Shown here piece after piece: positions 40,675 through 50,303 of a stretch of 64,000 nucleotides of DNA. The stretch lies in the NCBI GenBank assembly GCA_020055645.1, contig CM034547.1:32618909-32682908 (forward strand). Direction: 5' to 3'. Origin of the DNA: Tomocerus qinae (lineage: Eukaryota > Arthropoda > Collembola > Entomobryomorpha > Tomoceridae). The first letter of the stretch is position 1, and every line of letters starts with the position of its first letter. The notes beneath the pieces are model-generated. The model worked only from the letters and a program-made list of their open reading frames with translations. It made no database searches and was not told where the DNA came from. Both the position numbers and the translations under genes were made by a program.

Positions 40675-41526
40675 ATGACTCCAATCAACCATACCCCACC
40701 AAAATCAAAAACCACTCGTACTGAAGCACCCAAACGTGGAAACCAGACTTCACTTGACGACTATATAAAATCCTCTTCACAAGAAGCCGGAAACAAAAAG
40801 ACGAAAGTTGCTGAGGGACTAGACATTGAAAATATGTTCAGTAAATTGTTAGCCGGCCAAAACACAATACTGAGCGAGTTAAAATCAGTCAACACCAAAA
40901 ATGAGAAACTATCTAAAGAAGTCGGTTTGCTCCAGACAAAAGTCAACAAACTCACAGAAGACAACATGAGGCTTGAAATGGAAATTCGCAGAAAAAATCT
41001 AGTTATTTACGGTATACCAGACACAGAAAATGAGGACCCAAATGACCTATTTGACAGTGTTGTGAACCTAATTCGGCAGAATATCGGATTGCAAACTATT
41101 CAATTAGACACCACACATCGTTTATCCCGATTCGTCAAAGACAAATGCAGACCAGTACACGTGAGATGCTTAACTCACTTCGACCGTGACATAATTTTAC
41201 AAAAAGGTAGTGCACTAAAGCCTGACAAATCAACAGCAAATATTTTTGTGAATGAAGACCTCCCACCAGCCGTCCAAAGCATCAGAAAGACACTCCGCTC
41301 AAAACGCAACGAAGCTCTCGCCAAAAAACAAAATGTAAAAATGAATTATAATAGGAATCAAATCGTAGTTGACGGGACGTTATTTGGGATTCAGGACGGA
41401 ATACTGAAAATGTTGAAAAACTCTTCACGTAGCAGCCCTAATACCCTTGTAAGCAGCCCGCATTCGTCGGAGGCCCTTGCCACGACAGAAAATCACTCAT
41501 TTTCGGAACTCATGGAAGATTCATAG
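40675..41526 (+). CDS. LINE ORF1 protein (coiled coil plus RNA-binding-like domain)
   Basis: 283 residues. The N-terminal 50 residues are basic and polar. Residues about 50-105 form a likely coiled coil with heptad Leu/Val spacing (LLAGQNTILSELKSV, LSKEVGLLQTKVNKL). The sequence then enters the conserved RRKNLVIYGIP segment that begins the RRM-like domain of L1-type ORF1 proteins, followed by a basic C-terminal part. Such proteins trimerise and coat the element RNA. The frame is intact and ends three bases before the ORF2 ATG at 41530. Confidence 0.82.
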   Translation: MTPINHTPPKSKTTRTEAPKRGNQTSLDDYIKSSSQEAGNKKTKVAEGLDIENMFSKLLAGQNTILSELKSVNTKNEKLSKEVGLLQTKVNKLTEDNMRLEMEIRRKNLVIYGIPDTENEDPNDLFDSVVNLIRQNIGLQTIQLDTTHRLSRFVKDKCRPVHVRCLTHFDRDIILQKGSALKPDKSTANIFVNEDLPPAVQSIRKTLRSKRNEALAKKQNVKMNYNRNQIVVDGTLFGIQDGILKMLKNSSRSSPNTLVSSPHSSEALATTENHSFSELMEDS

Positions 41527-41529
41527 GAC

Positions 41530-41691
41530 ATGACCCGCCCGATCTCAACAATTACTTACTGGAATATCAAAGGTATAATGAACAAAAAATATGACTTTTT
41601 CAATGACATCATAAACCTTAATTGTAGTATATTTTGTTGGTCTGAAACATTCAGCTCTATTAACTTTAAAAAATCAGAAAATTACAAATAA
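41530..41691 (+). pseudogene. 5' fragment of LINE ORF2 (endonuclease N-terminus) before a frameshift
   Basis: Starts three bases after the ORF1 stop and encodes about 53 residues that look like the beginning of the AP-type endonuclease: an early Asn motif (TYWNIKG) and a catalytic-Glu motif (WSETF). It ends at TAA 41689-41691. The downstream frame (41711 onward) is shifted by one base but reads back across 41681-41710 with plausible ORF2 sequence, so a single-base indel near 41685-41690 separates the two parts. Confidence 0.7.
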
Positions 41692-41710
41692 TTATAAACT
41701 CTTTCAACAA

Positions 41711-44700
41711 ATGGCACATAGAAATAAAACTTTGGGTAGATATAGTGGAGGTTTTATCTTAGGTTGTAAAATCGACATGCTAGACAATTTTCAATTCTTG
41801 GAAGCTAACAAATTGTACATGATAATCGAATTAAAAACTAGAATTGGCTGGATAAAAGTACTATTTTTGTACCTCCCTCCAACTGATATTTACAAAAACA
41901 ACTTAAATATTATATGCAGGAAAATAGAAGACTTGAACTCTAATAATGAGAAATTTATTATTATGGGTGATTTTAACGCTAGAATATCAAATTTTGACAC
42001 CTACGGAGAACGAAATTCTAAGGATAATGTAATTAATACTAGAGGAAATTGCTTAATTGATATACTAACTGAATATGGCCTATTTATAGCAAACGGTAAC
42101 TCAATCAGCGACTCTAGAGGAGAATTTACATTTGTTCACGCTAACGGAAAAGGAAACAGTGTGGTAGACTACTGCTTATTATCTAGTAACTGTATTGATT
42201 TACTATGTGACTTATCTGTACTAAAATTTTCCAATTCAGATCATTTTCCTATTGTAATTAATCTTACATCTAAATCATTTCTTGCAGATAAGAACAAAAT
42301 GGTAATTAGGCTGCCGCCCAGAATTGTATGGAATAATGACTCTGTAAACCAGTTTTCAAACATCCTTACTTCCTCCCTCCAAACCTCGGTCAGCAATACG
42401 GACAATTGCGAGGACACGATAGACAATATGTGCCAAGATATTAAATCATCTGTTATGAAAGCAGCACAAGATTCTAATATGCTTAAAAGTGAAAAATACA
42501 TCTTAATCAACAACACAAAACCAACTTGGGTAGACAGAGACTGCGAAGAGGCCAGGAAATTAAAAAACAGGAAGCTCAGAGCTCTTCGAAATTGTTCAGC
42601 GTATGAGTTAAATCTGAAAACAGTAGAATATGTCGATGCTAAAGCAAAACATCAAGAAATATGTAAATCTAAGTCTACATCATACTACAAATCAATAGAG
42701 ACAAGCTTAATGAACCACCGGCAAAGCTACCCATTCTGGAATGCCGTAAAAAAACTACAAAACAGAGCTCCGTCAACTAATCCGATTACACCCCAAGAAT
42801 GGAGCACATTTTATGCTCAGTTATTTGAAGCAGACGATGACAATACATTCGTTATGGCCGATAGCTCATCTACAAACACGATTTTGGACCGCGATATAAC
42901 ATCCGATGAACTATGCAACTGTATGAAAAAGCTGAAGAAGCATAAAGCGACAGGACTAGACCTGATACCAAACGAGATTTGGTCCAATGCACCCCCAGCC
43001 CTTAGTGAGTGCCTCCGCAACTTATTTCAAAAATGTTTTGACGCTGGACATGTGCCCTCTGAATGGAGTTTGATAGAAATCCTCCCACTCTTTAAGAAAG
43101 GCCTGAAATCAAACCCATCGAACTACAGACCTATAGCCTTACTACAAACAATTCTAAAATTGTTTACAGCCGTGTTCTCCCAAAGATTGACCTTATGGAG
43201 TATCGAAAATGAAAAATACTCTGACTTTCAGGCGGCGTATAAAAAGGGAAGTGGATGCGAAGACCATATTTTTACTTTAACAACCGCAATGCAAATACAA
43301 CTATCTAAAAATAAAAAACTGTACCTCTGCTTTATTGACCTCTCCAACGCTTTTGGTTGCGTATCACATTCGCGTCTATGGAAGAAGCTCGTTGAACACG
43401 GATTGTCCCCAAAATATATCAACATAATTCGGGACATCTATGCAAAAGCCAGAGCATCTGTAAGAACCTCGTCTGGCTACCAGTCTGAACTGTTTCCTAT
43501 CCTGAGAAGTATATTACAGGGCGAGACACTCTCGCCCAACTTATTCTGTATATTCGTAAACGACGTCATCGAGAAACTAGAGAATAGTGGAGCAGGCGGA
43601 ATAATACTGTCTAACCATAAAGAAAAGATTAAATTCATCCTACATATACTACTGTTTTCAGACGATAAAGTTCTTATGGCAAAAACTCAGCACCAACTCC
43701 AATGCAAGATCAATGTCCTCAAAACTTTCTTAGACGACCACGATTTAACTGCCAACCTTGGAAAGACGAAAGTAATGGTCGTGAAGAAAGGGGGACGATT
43801 AAATCTAAAAGAAAAATTTTACTGGGGAACCGAAAACATCGAAACAGTTAAAACCTATACATACCTAGGTATTGTCGTTTCTTCCAACGGTCTCTTCACC
43901 CTACAAGCAGATGCAGCAGTTCAAAAGGGAAAAATTGCCAGTTTAAAGGTGCTCTCTACGGTAAGAAAAGGGAAAATGACTTCTGCTGACTCCCGTTCAA
44001 AAATCTACGAATCTATTGTCCACTCCACAGTGCTATATGGATCTCAAATATGGGGCCTTCAACATTCTGAAACCCTGGAAATGGTTCCTCAATTCTTCTA
44101 CAAAAAATCTTTGCTGCTCCCTACCAATACCCCTAAATATTTCACCCGTTTGGAAACTGGTAACTCACATATAAAATTGCTTATATTTAAAACCTTGGTT
44201 AACTTTTGGATAAGACTGCACAAAAAACCTGACAATTCATTAGTAAAAACGTGTTATATAAACATGCGTAGCCTTAATTCAACTGATAGTAAATATAGTT
44301 GGGCAGCACAGGCAAGACAATTCTTTGTTGACATAAATATGGTAAAAATATGGGATGATGATAACCTAGACGATATCCTAACTAATCGTAGCTTGCTTTT
44401 TAAGAGTTATCAGATATACTTAGAGAACATAGACTTGAACTACATCCAGGCGTCACAATATCACCCATTATACAAAGGTATTAAAAATACAATCGGAAGG
44501 GAGAACTATATTTCTTGTAATCTGCCAATCAGGGTTACTTCTGTATTAGCTCAAATTCGGTTAAATCATAGTACTGTTTACGTTAAGGGTAAAACTAACA
44601 ATATGTCTGCATGCAAATTCTGTTGTAGTGATAACGTAAGCTGGTTTCATTTTTTCTCGGAATGTAACAACTTAATCCATTTAAGAAAATCACACGGGAT

Positions 44701-44758
44701 CCTACAAGAGGACATTCAAACTACCGAAGACAACTACCTAACCTTGTTATTTAATTAA
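41711..44758 (+). CDS. LINE ORF2: endonuclease and reverse transcriptase (5' end lost to a frameshift)
   Basis: 1015 open residues. The endonuclease part keeps GDFNAR and SDHFPI. The reverse transcriptase part shows NYRPIALL, the first catalytic Asp in FIDLSNAF, QGETLSP, and the second catalytic pair as FSDD, where most LINEs have YADD or FADD. Near the C-terminus a Cys/His cluster (CKFC, then HFFSEC) resembles the zinc knuckle of these proteins. The product would nick genomic DNA and copy element RNA at the nick. Because the N-terminal endonuclease strand and its catalytic Glu are in another frame, this copy is probably not autonomous unless the frameshift is a sequencing error. Confidence 0.85.
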   Translation: MAHRNKTLGRYSGGFILGCKIDMLDNFQFLEANKLYMIIELKTRIGWIKVLFLYLPPTDIYKNNLNIICRKIEDLNSNNEKFIIMGDFNARISNFDTYGERNSKDNVINTRGNCLIDILTEYGLFIANGNSISDSRGEFTFVHANGKGNSVVDYCLLSSNCIDLLCDLSVLKFSNSDHFPIVINLTSKSFLADKNKMVIRLPPRIVWNNDSVNQFSNILTSSLQTSVSNTDNCEDTIDNMCQDIKSSVMKAAQDSNMLKSEKYILINNTKPTWVDRDCEEARKLKNRKLRALRNCSAYELNLKTVEYVDAKAKHQEICKSKSTSYYKSIETSLMNHRQSYPFWNAVKKLQNRAPSTNPITPQEWSTFYAQLFEADDDNTFVMADSSSTNTILDRDITSDELCNCMKKLKKHKATGLDLIPNEIWSNAPPALSECLRNLFQKCFDAGHVPSEWSLIEILPLFKKGLKSNPSNYRPIALLQTILKLFTAVFSQRLTLWSIENEKYSDFQAAYKKGSGCEDHIFTLTTAMQIQLSKNKKLYLCFIDLSNAFGCVSHSRLWKKLVEHGLSPKYINIIRDIYAKARASVRTSSGYQSELFPILRSILQGETLSPNLFCIFVNDVIEKLENSGAGGIILSNHKEKIKFILHILLFSDDKVLMAKTQHQLQCKINVLKTFLDDHDLTANLGKTKVMVVKKGGRLNLKEKFYWGTENIETVKTYTYLGIVVSSNGLFTLQADAAVQKGKIASLKVLSTVRKGKMTSADSRSKIYESIVHSTVLYGSQIWGLQHSETLEMVPQFFYKKSLLLPTNTPKYFTRLETGNSHIKLLIFKTLVNFWIRLHKKPDNSLVKTCYINMRSLNSTDSKYSWAAQARQFFVDINMVKIWDDDNLDDILTNRSLLFKSYQIYLENIDLNYIQASQYHPLYKGIKNTIGRENYISCNLPIRVTSVLAQIRLNHSTVYVKGKTNNMSACKFCCSDNVSWFHFFSECNNLIHLRKSHGILQEDIQTTEDNYLTLLFN

Positions 44759-44965
44759 ACCGATGTTAAATATTATTACCAGATCTACAATTTCGTGACT
44801 CGTGTTTTCTCAGACACCTAAAGTTTCCTTTATTATACCTAGTAATAGATAAGCCATGTTAACTTAATAATTACATTTTTATTAAACCTAATTGTAGCAA
44901 TGTAAATGTAAGGTGTTGAGCGGGCGGGACCCATGTTCAATAAATATTCAATACAATACAATACA

Positions 44966-44977
44966 ATTATGTAACTT
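44966..44977. repeat. right target-site duplication of the full-length LINE
   Basis: Exact copy of 40511-40522, directly after the ACAAT-repeat tail of the element. Confidence 0.75.
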
Positions 44978-45471
44978 TCTCCAAGGACTGCTTTCTTCTA
45001 AAACAAATCTAAGTTAAAAATATCTACACGAGACCTAATAGCAGTGAGTGTAACTTTCTCCTTAGACTTCTTCGTGCACTACGTCAATACAAGAAAATAT
45101 ACATGGAATGCCAGTGACAGGTATGATACAATGATACAATACCATTTAAAACTATACTATCCTTGATATGAAACCTTGTGAAGTTAAACTGTCATATAAA
45201 AACTGTATTCACTCCAATTTTAGTTGAGATTTCGTTTCATTCGTTGCGTTCGTACTATAACAAATTGTTAACGCAATAAACTATTTAATAATCTAATTTG
45301 ATATCAATATTGTAAAAAAATTCACAAACTTCATAGTTTTATTAAATCTGAGGAAAAACTCAAATCAAAACTTCTAATAGCCCCTAGGAGCTTGGCGGAG
45401 CAACACGAATTGAAGGTAGTGTAATGTAAAGAACGAAAGAGGACATTTTTGGAGATTCGTTTGTGGTCCTA
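44978..45471. other. spacer between the two LINE copies
   Basis: About 500 bases without a gene. GTAACTTTCTCC occurs at about 44971 and again at about 45051, each followed by a similar CTT-rich stretch, suggesting an imperfect local duplication. Nothing else is recognisable. Confidence 0.4.
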
Positions 45472-45486
45472 TTGTCCCATTCCCTG
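45472..45486. repeat. left target-site duplication of the truncated LINE
   Basis: TTGTCCCATTCCCTG at 45472-45486 is repeated exactly at 46373-46387, on either side of a truncated LINE with a TCTA tail. Confidence 0.85.
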
Positions 45487-46152
45487 AGATTATGGGTAAA
45501 ACTTTTACGAATGAATGAAGAACGATACCCAAAAATTGTATTCAATACGCTATGCAACCTGGATCAATTGCATAAACAGGAAGATAAATATAATTGGGTA
45601 TCGCAATTAAGATGCCATATCGAAAAGTTAGGCTTTGGGTTTGTATGGCAGGCACAGAATGTCGACACAATCAGGGAAAATTATTGTGAAATGGTGGTAA
45701 GGATGATAGATATTCAAAGACAAAACGATGTTGAAAGAAAAGCTAAGGCCAGTACATGTGTACTCTATCGTCATTTAAAAATAGACGAGGTAGGGGCAGA
45801 GGAATATTTACGTTGGAGGGTACCGATAGAAAAGATAAGAGTATTGGTACAATTACGTCTGTTTAATATTTTTGCTCCTAGGATGATTGTTAATGGGATA
45901 AGATATAACTTAGACTATAATGATCTGTGCTCCGTCTGTAATAATATAGGCAATGAAAATGAAGACTTATTTCACATAATATGTAAATGCCTACCATATA
46001 AGCCTATGAGAGATAACCTACTACCCGCTAATAATTTGACGAAAATTAACTTCCATACTCTTTTTGAGGTTGAAGACAAAAAATTCTTAGCGGATATTTA
46101 TAATTTTGTGGTACAAACGTTTAAACTTAGAGCGTGGGTAAAAAATGAGTAG
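45487..46152 (+). pseudogene. C-terminal fragment of a second LINE ORF2
   Basis: An open frame of about 221 codons inside the truncated element, ending at TAG 46150-46152. The only recognisable landmark is a Cys/His cluster (CSVC, then HIICKC), the type found C-terminal to the reverse transcriptase in LINE ORF2 proteins. Upstream in-frame codons starting at 45463 belong to the flanking duplication and are not part of the element. There is no start codon of its own. Confidence 0.7.
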
Positions 46153-46336
46153 CATTGCCAATCGACACCTTCTAAGTAACATTAACTCTTTGTACTTCAT
46201 AAGTTAAATATAACGTTATAGTATAATATATGTGGACATAATATATGAGCTATATTGTAGCGATAATAATCTGATTCTGAATTTGCTGTAAATTGATTCT
46301 TTGTGTAATGAATGTTAATTCGAGAAACACAATAAA

Positions 46337-46372
<36 letters not shown>
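46337..46372 (+). repeat. (TATC)n microsatellite tail
   Basis: About nine perfect TATC units form the 3' tail of the truncated LINE and abut its right target-site duplication. Confidence 0.9.
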
Positions 46373-46374
<2 letters not shown>

Positions 46375-46387
46375 GTCCCATTCCCTG
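46373..46387. repeat. right target-site duplication of the truncated LINE
   Basis: Exact 15-base copy of 45472-45486, directly after the TCTA tail. Confidence 0.85.
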
Positions 46388-46544
46388 CACGTTTAACATA
46401 ATGAAATATATGCACTATGACTGTTCACTCTTCGAAGTATACAATGTCTCAATGTCTGTGATATTCTAACTTTCGGTACAGATAAAAACATTTTTCTGTA
46501 AAGTTACAAGTAAAGTATTGCCGAAATTGGTGAAATACAGGGGG

Positions 46545-47504
46545 ACCCACTAGTCGTGCACGCCTAGTTGAGCAAAGCCTCGGCCTTCTGCTTTAGGTCT
46601 TGTCCAACACACTACACAGCACATACTTAAGCTAGTGTAGGGACTGGTGGCCATATAGAACCACACTGCTTAACAACGCAGTTCCCAACTTAAATATTTC
46701 CGATCGGTTTTTGACGTATACTGGTACGAACTGGAGCAATGATATATACATCAGTAGAATTTGTATTATCGTAATTAACAATGTAAGTTACAAGATCCGC
46801 ATAGATCCGTTGCTAATGTTATAGCCATTTGAAATTCGTTTATTTAACATTAGAAAGATAGGAAAAAGTCAAATCCACTCTTTCTGGCACGAAATGCATG
46901 GCCATTTCAGTAGGCCTTAGTGAACAATGTGCACAGTTTAGATGGGGGAACAGTGGCGGCGTACCACAGAACCGTCAGTCACCTTAACTAACAGCCTAAA
47001 ATAACCAATAACATGCATAAACTCTATTGTTTATGTGATTAGTACTTCTAACACTTCTGTGGGTCGCCTCTGATAGGCAAACCAACTGCAAGGCTCGTTT
47101 CCTGCTTGTAGTCTATAGGTACTAAGGTACTATAATATAATTCTGTGGTTGAGATTGAGAACTTGAGAACCAGGGCAGCTAGAGACAAAAATTAATGTTA
47201 TACCATACTATTGGAAAGAGGAAATTCTAACTTAAAGATTATTGGTGTATCATACGTAATGATTGAAATGATATTTCGGGTCAAAAAAATTAATTCTATT
47301 TGTAAAAACTTGCTACTCCCGCAATGTATTAAAAATTATTTTAATGAATTAATTTTTTTGACCCGAAATATCATTCCAATCATTACGTATGATACACCAA
47401 TCTTTAAGTTGGAATCTCCTCTTTCCAAAGGTGGTAACCATTTGTCTCTAGCTGCCCTGGTTCTCAAGTTATTAACACAAACTATGCGTGCACGACTAGT
47501 GGGT
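46545..47504. mobile_element. putative foldback transposon with 19-bp tips and a split left arm
   Basis: ACCCACTAGTCGTGCACGC at 46545-46563 is the exact reverse complement of 47486-47504. The sequence next to the right tip is paired with 47161-47297 rather than with the sequence next to the left tip, so about 600 bases appear to have entered the left arm. No transposase frame is present and no clear target duplication is visible. The interior holds no recognised gene. Confidence 0.5.
47161..47468. repeat. large hairpin (about 125-137-bp arms)
   Basis: The left arm, 47161-47297, pairs with about 47346-47468. The outer pair is ACTTGAGAACCAGGGCAGCT with its complement, and the inner pair includes ATTGGTGTATCATACGTAAT and TTTCGGGTCAAAAAAATTAA. 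A loop of about 48 bases separates them. Mismatches and short gaps are few. A 106-codon open frame across the hairpin is an accident of the palindrome. Confidence 0.8.
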
Positions 47505-48143
47505 ATTCCGATATGTGAAAAAATAAATTAAACAAAATACATAAATGATTAAATTAATCTTTTATTCAATTTATTTTCATCATTAATTTAAGCTTTGGTC
47601 TCTGGCGATGTATAAGTGCCAAGTGTTATGATAAATAAGTATAATTGAGTAACTGAAATTGAAAGCCATTAAAAATGACGTACTATATATTAAATTTGAA
47701 TTGATGTTTCACTCACATAACCAATTAACACACCACACCTTAAAATACTACAATTTTCTAAATTTAGTATACTAAATTGGTGACAATTTTTCTAGCATCT
47801 TATAAAAGTAGTGAATAAGTAGTATGGCTTTAGTGTCATAAATATAACCGTCTGGAGAGTGACAAAAAATCAGTACTTCCAAAGTTCAGTCATAGGCGGG
47901 TATCGCCAGTCTTTTGCAGCAACAAATGTATTTATGTGAGTGTGAGGCAAAGGATTGAGAAGCCCAAAGAAATGTAAGTAGAAACATTAACTCAAGCACT
48001 AATTACAAGTACACTAATAATATGAATATTGGAATAGGAATAATAAGTATGTATATACTAACGGCGGTTATTGCTACAGGCTTCACATCTAAGGAAAAGT
48101 ACAATCCAAATAAGGGTGGCCTTTTTTTCTATGATGTACTGAT
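47505..48143. other. non-coding DNA
   Basis: AT-rich sequence between two foldback structures. No gene, RNA or repeat is recognisable. Confidence 0.4.
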
Positions 48144-48236
48144 AATTAATGTTTTCGATAATGTACCCCATCGCATACCTTCATGTGCTTAGTATATAGA
48201 GGTATGCGTTGGGGTACATTATCGAAAACATTAATT
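48144..48236. repeat. hairpin with 37-bp arms and 19-base loop
   Basis: Positions 48144-48180 and 48200-48236 are reverse complements with a single mismatch. The arms read AATTAATGTTTTCGATAATG and onward. It could be a small foldback element or the fused tips of an older one. Confidence 0.8.
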
Positions 48237-48289
48237 TCTCCTTATGAATTGGCTGAAAACTCTATTAAAAGTATGTTGTTTACATCAAG

Positions 48290-48500
48290 GACGTATTTAG
48301 GGATGGGCTTTACGGGCTGAAGCCCCCCCTGCAATCCAAGAAAAATGGATTTTTTTTCTCAAAAAAGCAAAAAATTTCGCGCTCCGCGCGATTATTTGCC
48401 ATTTTTAGGCCATTTTTGATTCATTTCCTTCAAAAAATGCCAAAAATTTTCGCGCTACGCCCGAATATATATGCTTAAAATATCTATTGGAAATCTAGCC
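48290..48500. repeat. GC-patch repeat with CGCGCT motifs
   Basis: A short segment differs in composition from its surroundings: CTGAAGCCCCCCCTGCAATC, then T- and A-rich runs separated by TTTCGCGCTCCGCGCG and TTTTCGCGCTACGC. Two halves are imperfect direct repeats (a TTTTTGCCA-like part followed by the CGCGCT part). It looks like a fragment of a dispersed repeat; the family is not known to me. Confidence 0.4.
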
Positions 48501-48859
48501 CCCTCCGAAACTCAGTTCTGCATACGTGCTTGGTTTACATAGGGAAAGTACTGCTACACTTAAAATAATATTATGGTAATTCGTTGATGTTTGTCACAAA
48601 TGATAAGATTGTTTAAATAATATATGTACAATGTACAGGGTACAGAGCTAGAAGCTTTTATAGGTGCTTTCCCCACTTTCAACATGACATATAGCGAACA
48701 AAGTTTGTATGTTATCTGGGTGTAAAAAGAGGAATTCCATATTTCATTGACTGGGTGAATGTGAAACAATGGCAAAAAGTTTTTAGCACCGCACATTGTA
48801 CAATTTAAGGTACTATATAGCTTTTACAGGTTTCAATCTAAAGACCAATTAAAATGAAA

Positions 48860-50303
48860 TTACGTGGCTGGGACCATTTTTACCATTGGATTTATTTGTG
48901 GTATCACACTTGCAATGGTACTGATAATTCCCAATAACCCTATTGTCCCTGGACTTAATTTAACAAAACCTAAAGAATTCAATGGAATAAATAAATCGCA
49001 TACGTTTTTCAACGAATCCACTGCAACATCAGCATGATCAGTTACACACTTTGTGGCTATCTTAGCTGTTCCAATGCACCGTACAATCGCTTGATTTCCA
49101 GAACTGCTTTTGTCTTTTACAGATTTGGAATAAATAGAATCATGATGCTTGGTTGCAAATTTTTGACTCCGAACTCGATATTGATATTCCTCTTTGTATA
49201 TCCTCATAATTTCGTACACATCTCGAATTAAACCTAATAGTATAGAGTATAACCAAAATTTGGTGGAAGATTTGTCCCAACTATTAGAATCTATCAACTT
49301 GGGAGGCAGTAAACCAAGTTTATCAAGACAAACTATATGATCCAGGAGCATAAAAAATGAGCTTGAAATTCTTGATAAAGCTGACGTAAATCTGATGAGG
49401 TGATCAGATACAGTTGACATCACGGGTAAAGCACTGTGCATTGTTTCAAAAAATCGTCCAAATCTCAGTACTGAAATAAAAAATAAATTCCAAATTAATT
49501 TATCGCAATCGCACAGAAAAAACGAATACAAATTTGTACATATATCACATTTGCCATAATACCCTTTATTAAACCATTCGTAAAACAGTAATTTATAAAT
49601 AATGTGCTATCTGCTTACATCGTCTCATTAGTCCCAAAGATTCATCCAGTTTTTTAGCCTTCTCAACACACAATGGTTTTGATCCCCGCTTTTGAAGTGT
49701 ATACCAAACTACGCGACTTGAATACTGAATTAGCCTGCACAAATACAGAAACAAAGGTTCAGGTTACCTTCCATTAGCATAGAATAATTTAAATTATTGA
49801 CTACCATTCATTTTGTTAATTACGTCAGTGAAATACTGTCATTGTCATATGTCTATGCTGTCATAAAATGTAAAATAACAGCTCATTGCACCCAAAGAGA
49901 AAGTAATTTTCTTCGAGGTAAAAGTTTTCAATTTCATTACAGTGCTGAAAGAGAAAACTACTTTCTACTGCATGCGACAGTGCAAATATAATAACAACCA
50001 TGAACCTTATTTCAATGAGAGTACAATTAAGGCTGATGTCATTCTAAATTAAGGGCGACACAGTCAAATAAGAACGAGTTTTTTTATATATTTATGTTTT
50101 ACTCACTATATTAAATAATTCGATTAGGGTATATGTCTTTGCTCCTATTTATAAACGGATATAATTATGTGGAGAAAGGCAATAAACCACCATACTTTGT
50201 ATAAATCATCTTTTCTGGTACAGTTAAAGCTTTAAAACAGGACTTACCGAAATATTTTATCTCGGCCCGAAGTTTGGTTGTTAAATTTTACGAATTCGTC
50301 CAT
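48860..50303 (-). CDS. Pex11: peroxisomal membrane protein PEX11 (PEX11A/B-like)
   Basis: Protein of the peroxisomal membrane that elongates and helps divide peroxisomes. Minus-strand exons: 50248-50303, 49619-49734, 48860-49470; phases 2 and 1 agree at the two junctions and give 260 residues, close to the usual 245-260. The start MDEFVKFNNQTSGRDKIFR matches the family N-terminus (Asn/Gln, then GRDK-hR before the first amphipathic helix). The next exon continues LIQYSSR and WYTLQKRGS, then KKLDESLGLMRR. The large last exon gives LRFGRFFETMHSAL, a central segment LLDHIVCLDKLGLL, WLYSILLGLIRD, and a C-terminal hydrophobic stretch GTIGLLGIISTIASVIPQ. The first exon has only 19 codons, which makes it easy to miss. 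Confidence 0.9.

Larger units (their letters stand above)
40523..44965 (+). mobile_element. apparently full-length non-LTR retrotransposon (LINE), 4443 bp
   Basis: The element has a GC-rich start (40523, GAGCTCCTTGGGCGGCG), a 5' UTR of about 150 bases, ORF1 (40675-41526), ORF2 (from 41530, broken once, to 44758) and a short 3' UTR that ends in AATAAATATTCAATACAATA and further ACAAT repeats. The 12-bp duplication ATTATGTAACTT brackets it. Coiled-coil ORF1, apurinic-like endonuclease plus reverse transcriptase in ORF2, and a short tandem tail instead of poly(A) suggest a CR1/L2- or Jockey-like lineage; I cannot assign the clade without alignment. Confidence 0.85.
45487..46372 (+). mobile_element. 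5'-truncated non-LTR retrotransposon (886 bp) with (TCTA)n tail
   Basis: The insertion lies exactly between two copies of a 15-bp direct repeat. It begins inside ORF2 coding sequence, ends with AATAAA-TATC and a TCTA microsatellite tail, and has no ORF1 or reverse transcriptase. Truncation at the 5' side with a preserved tail is the usual outcome of incomplete target-primed reverse transcription. Its tail and protein differ from the 40523-44965 element, so it belongs to another family. Confidence 0.82.
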
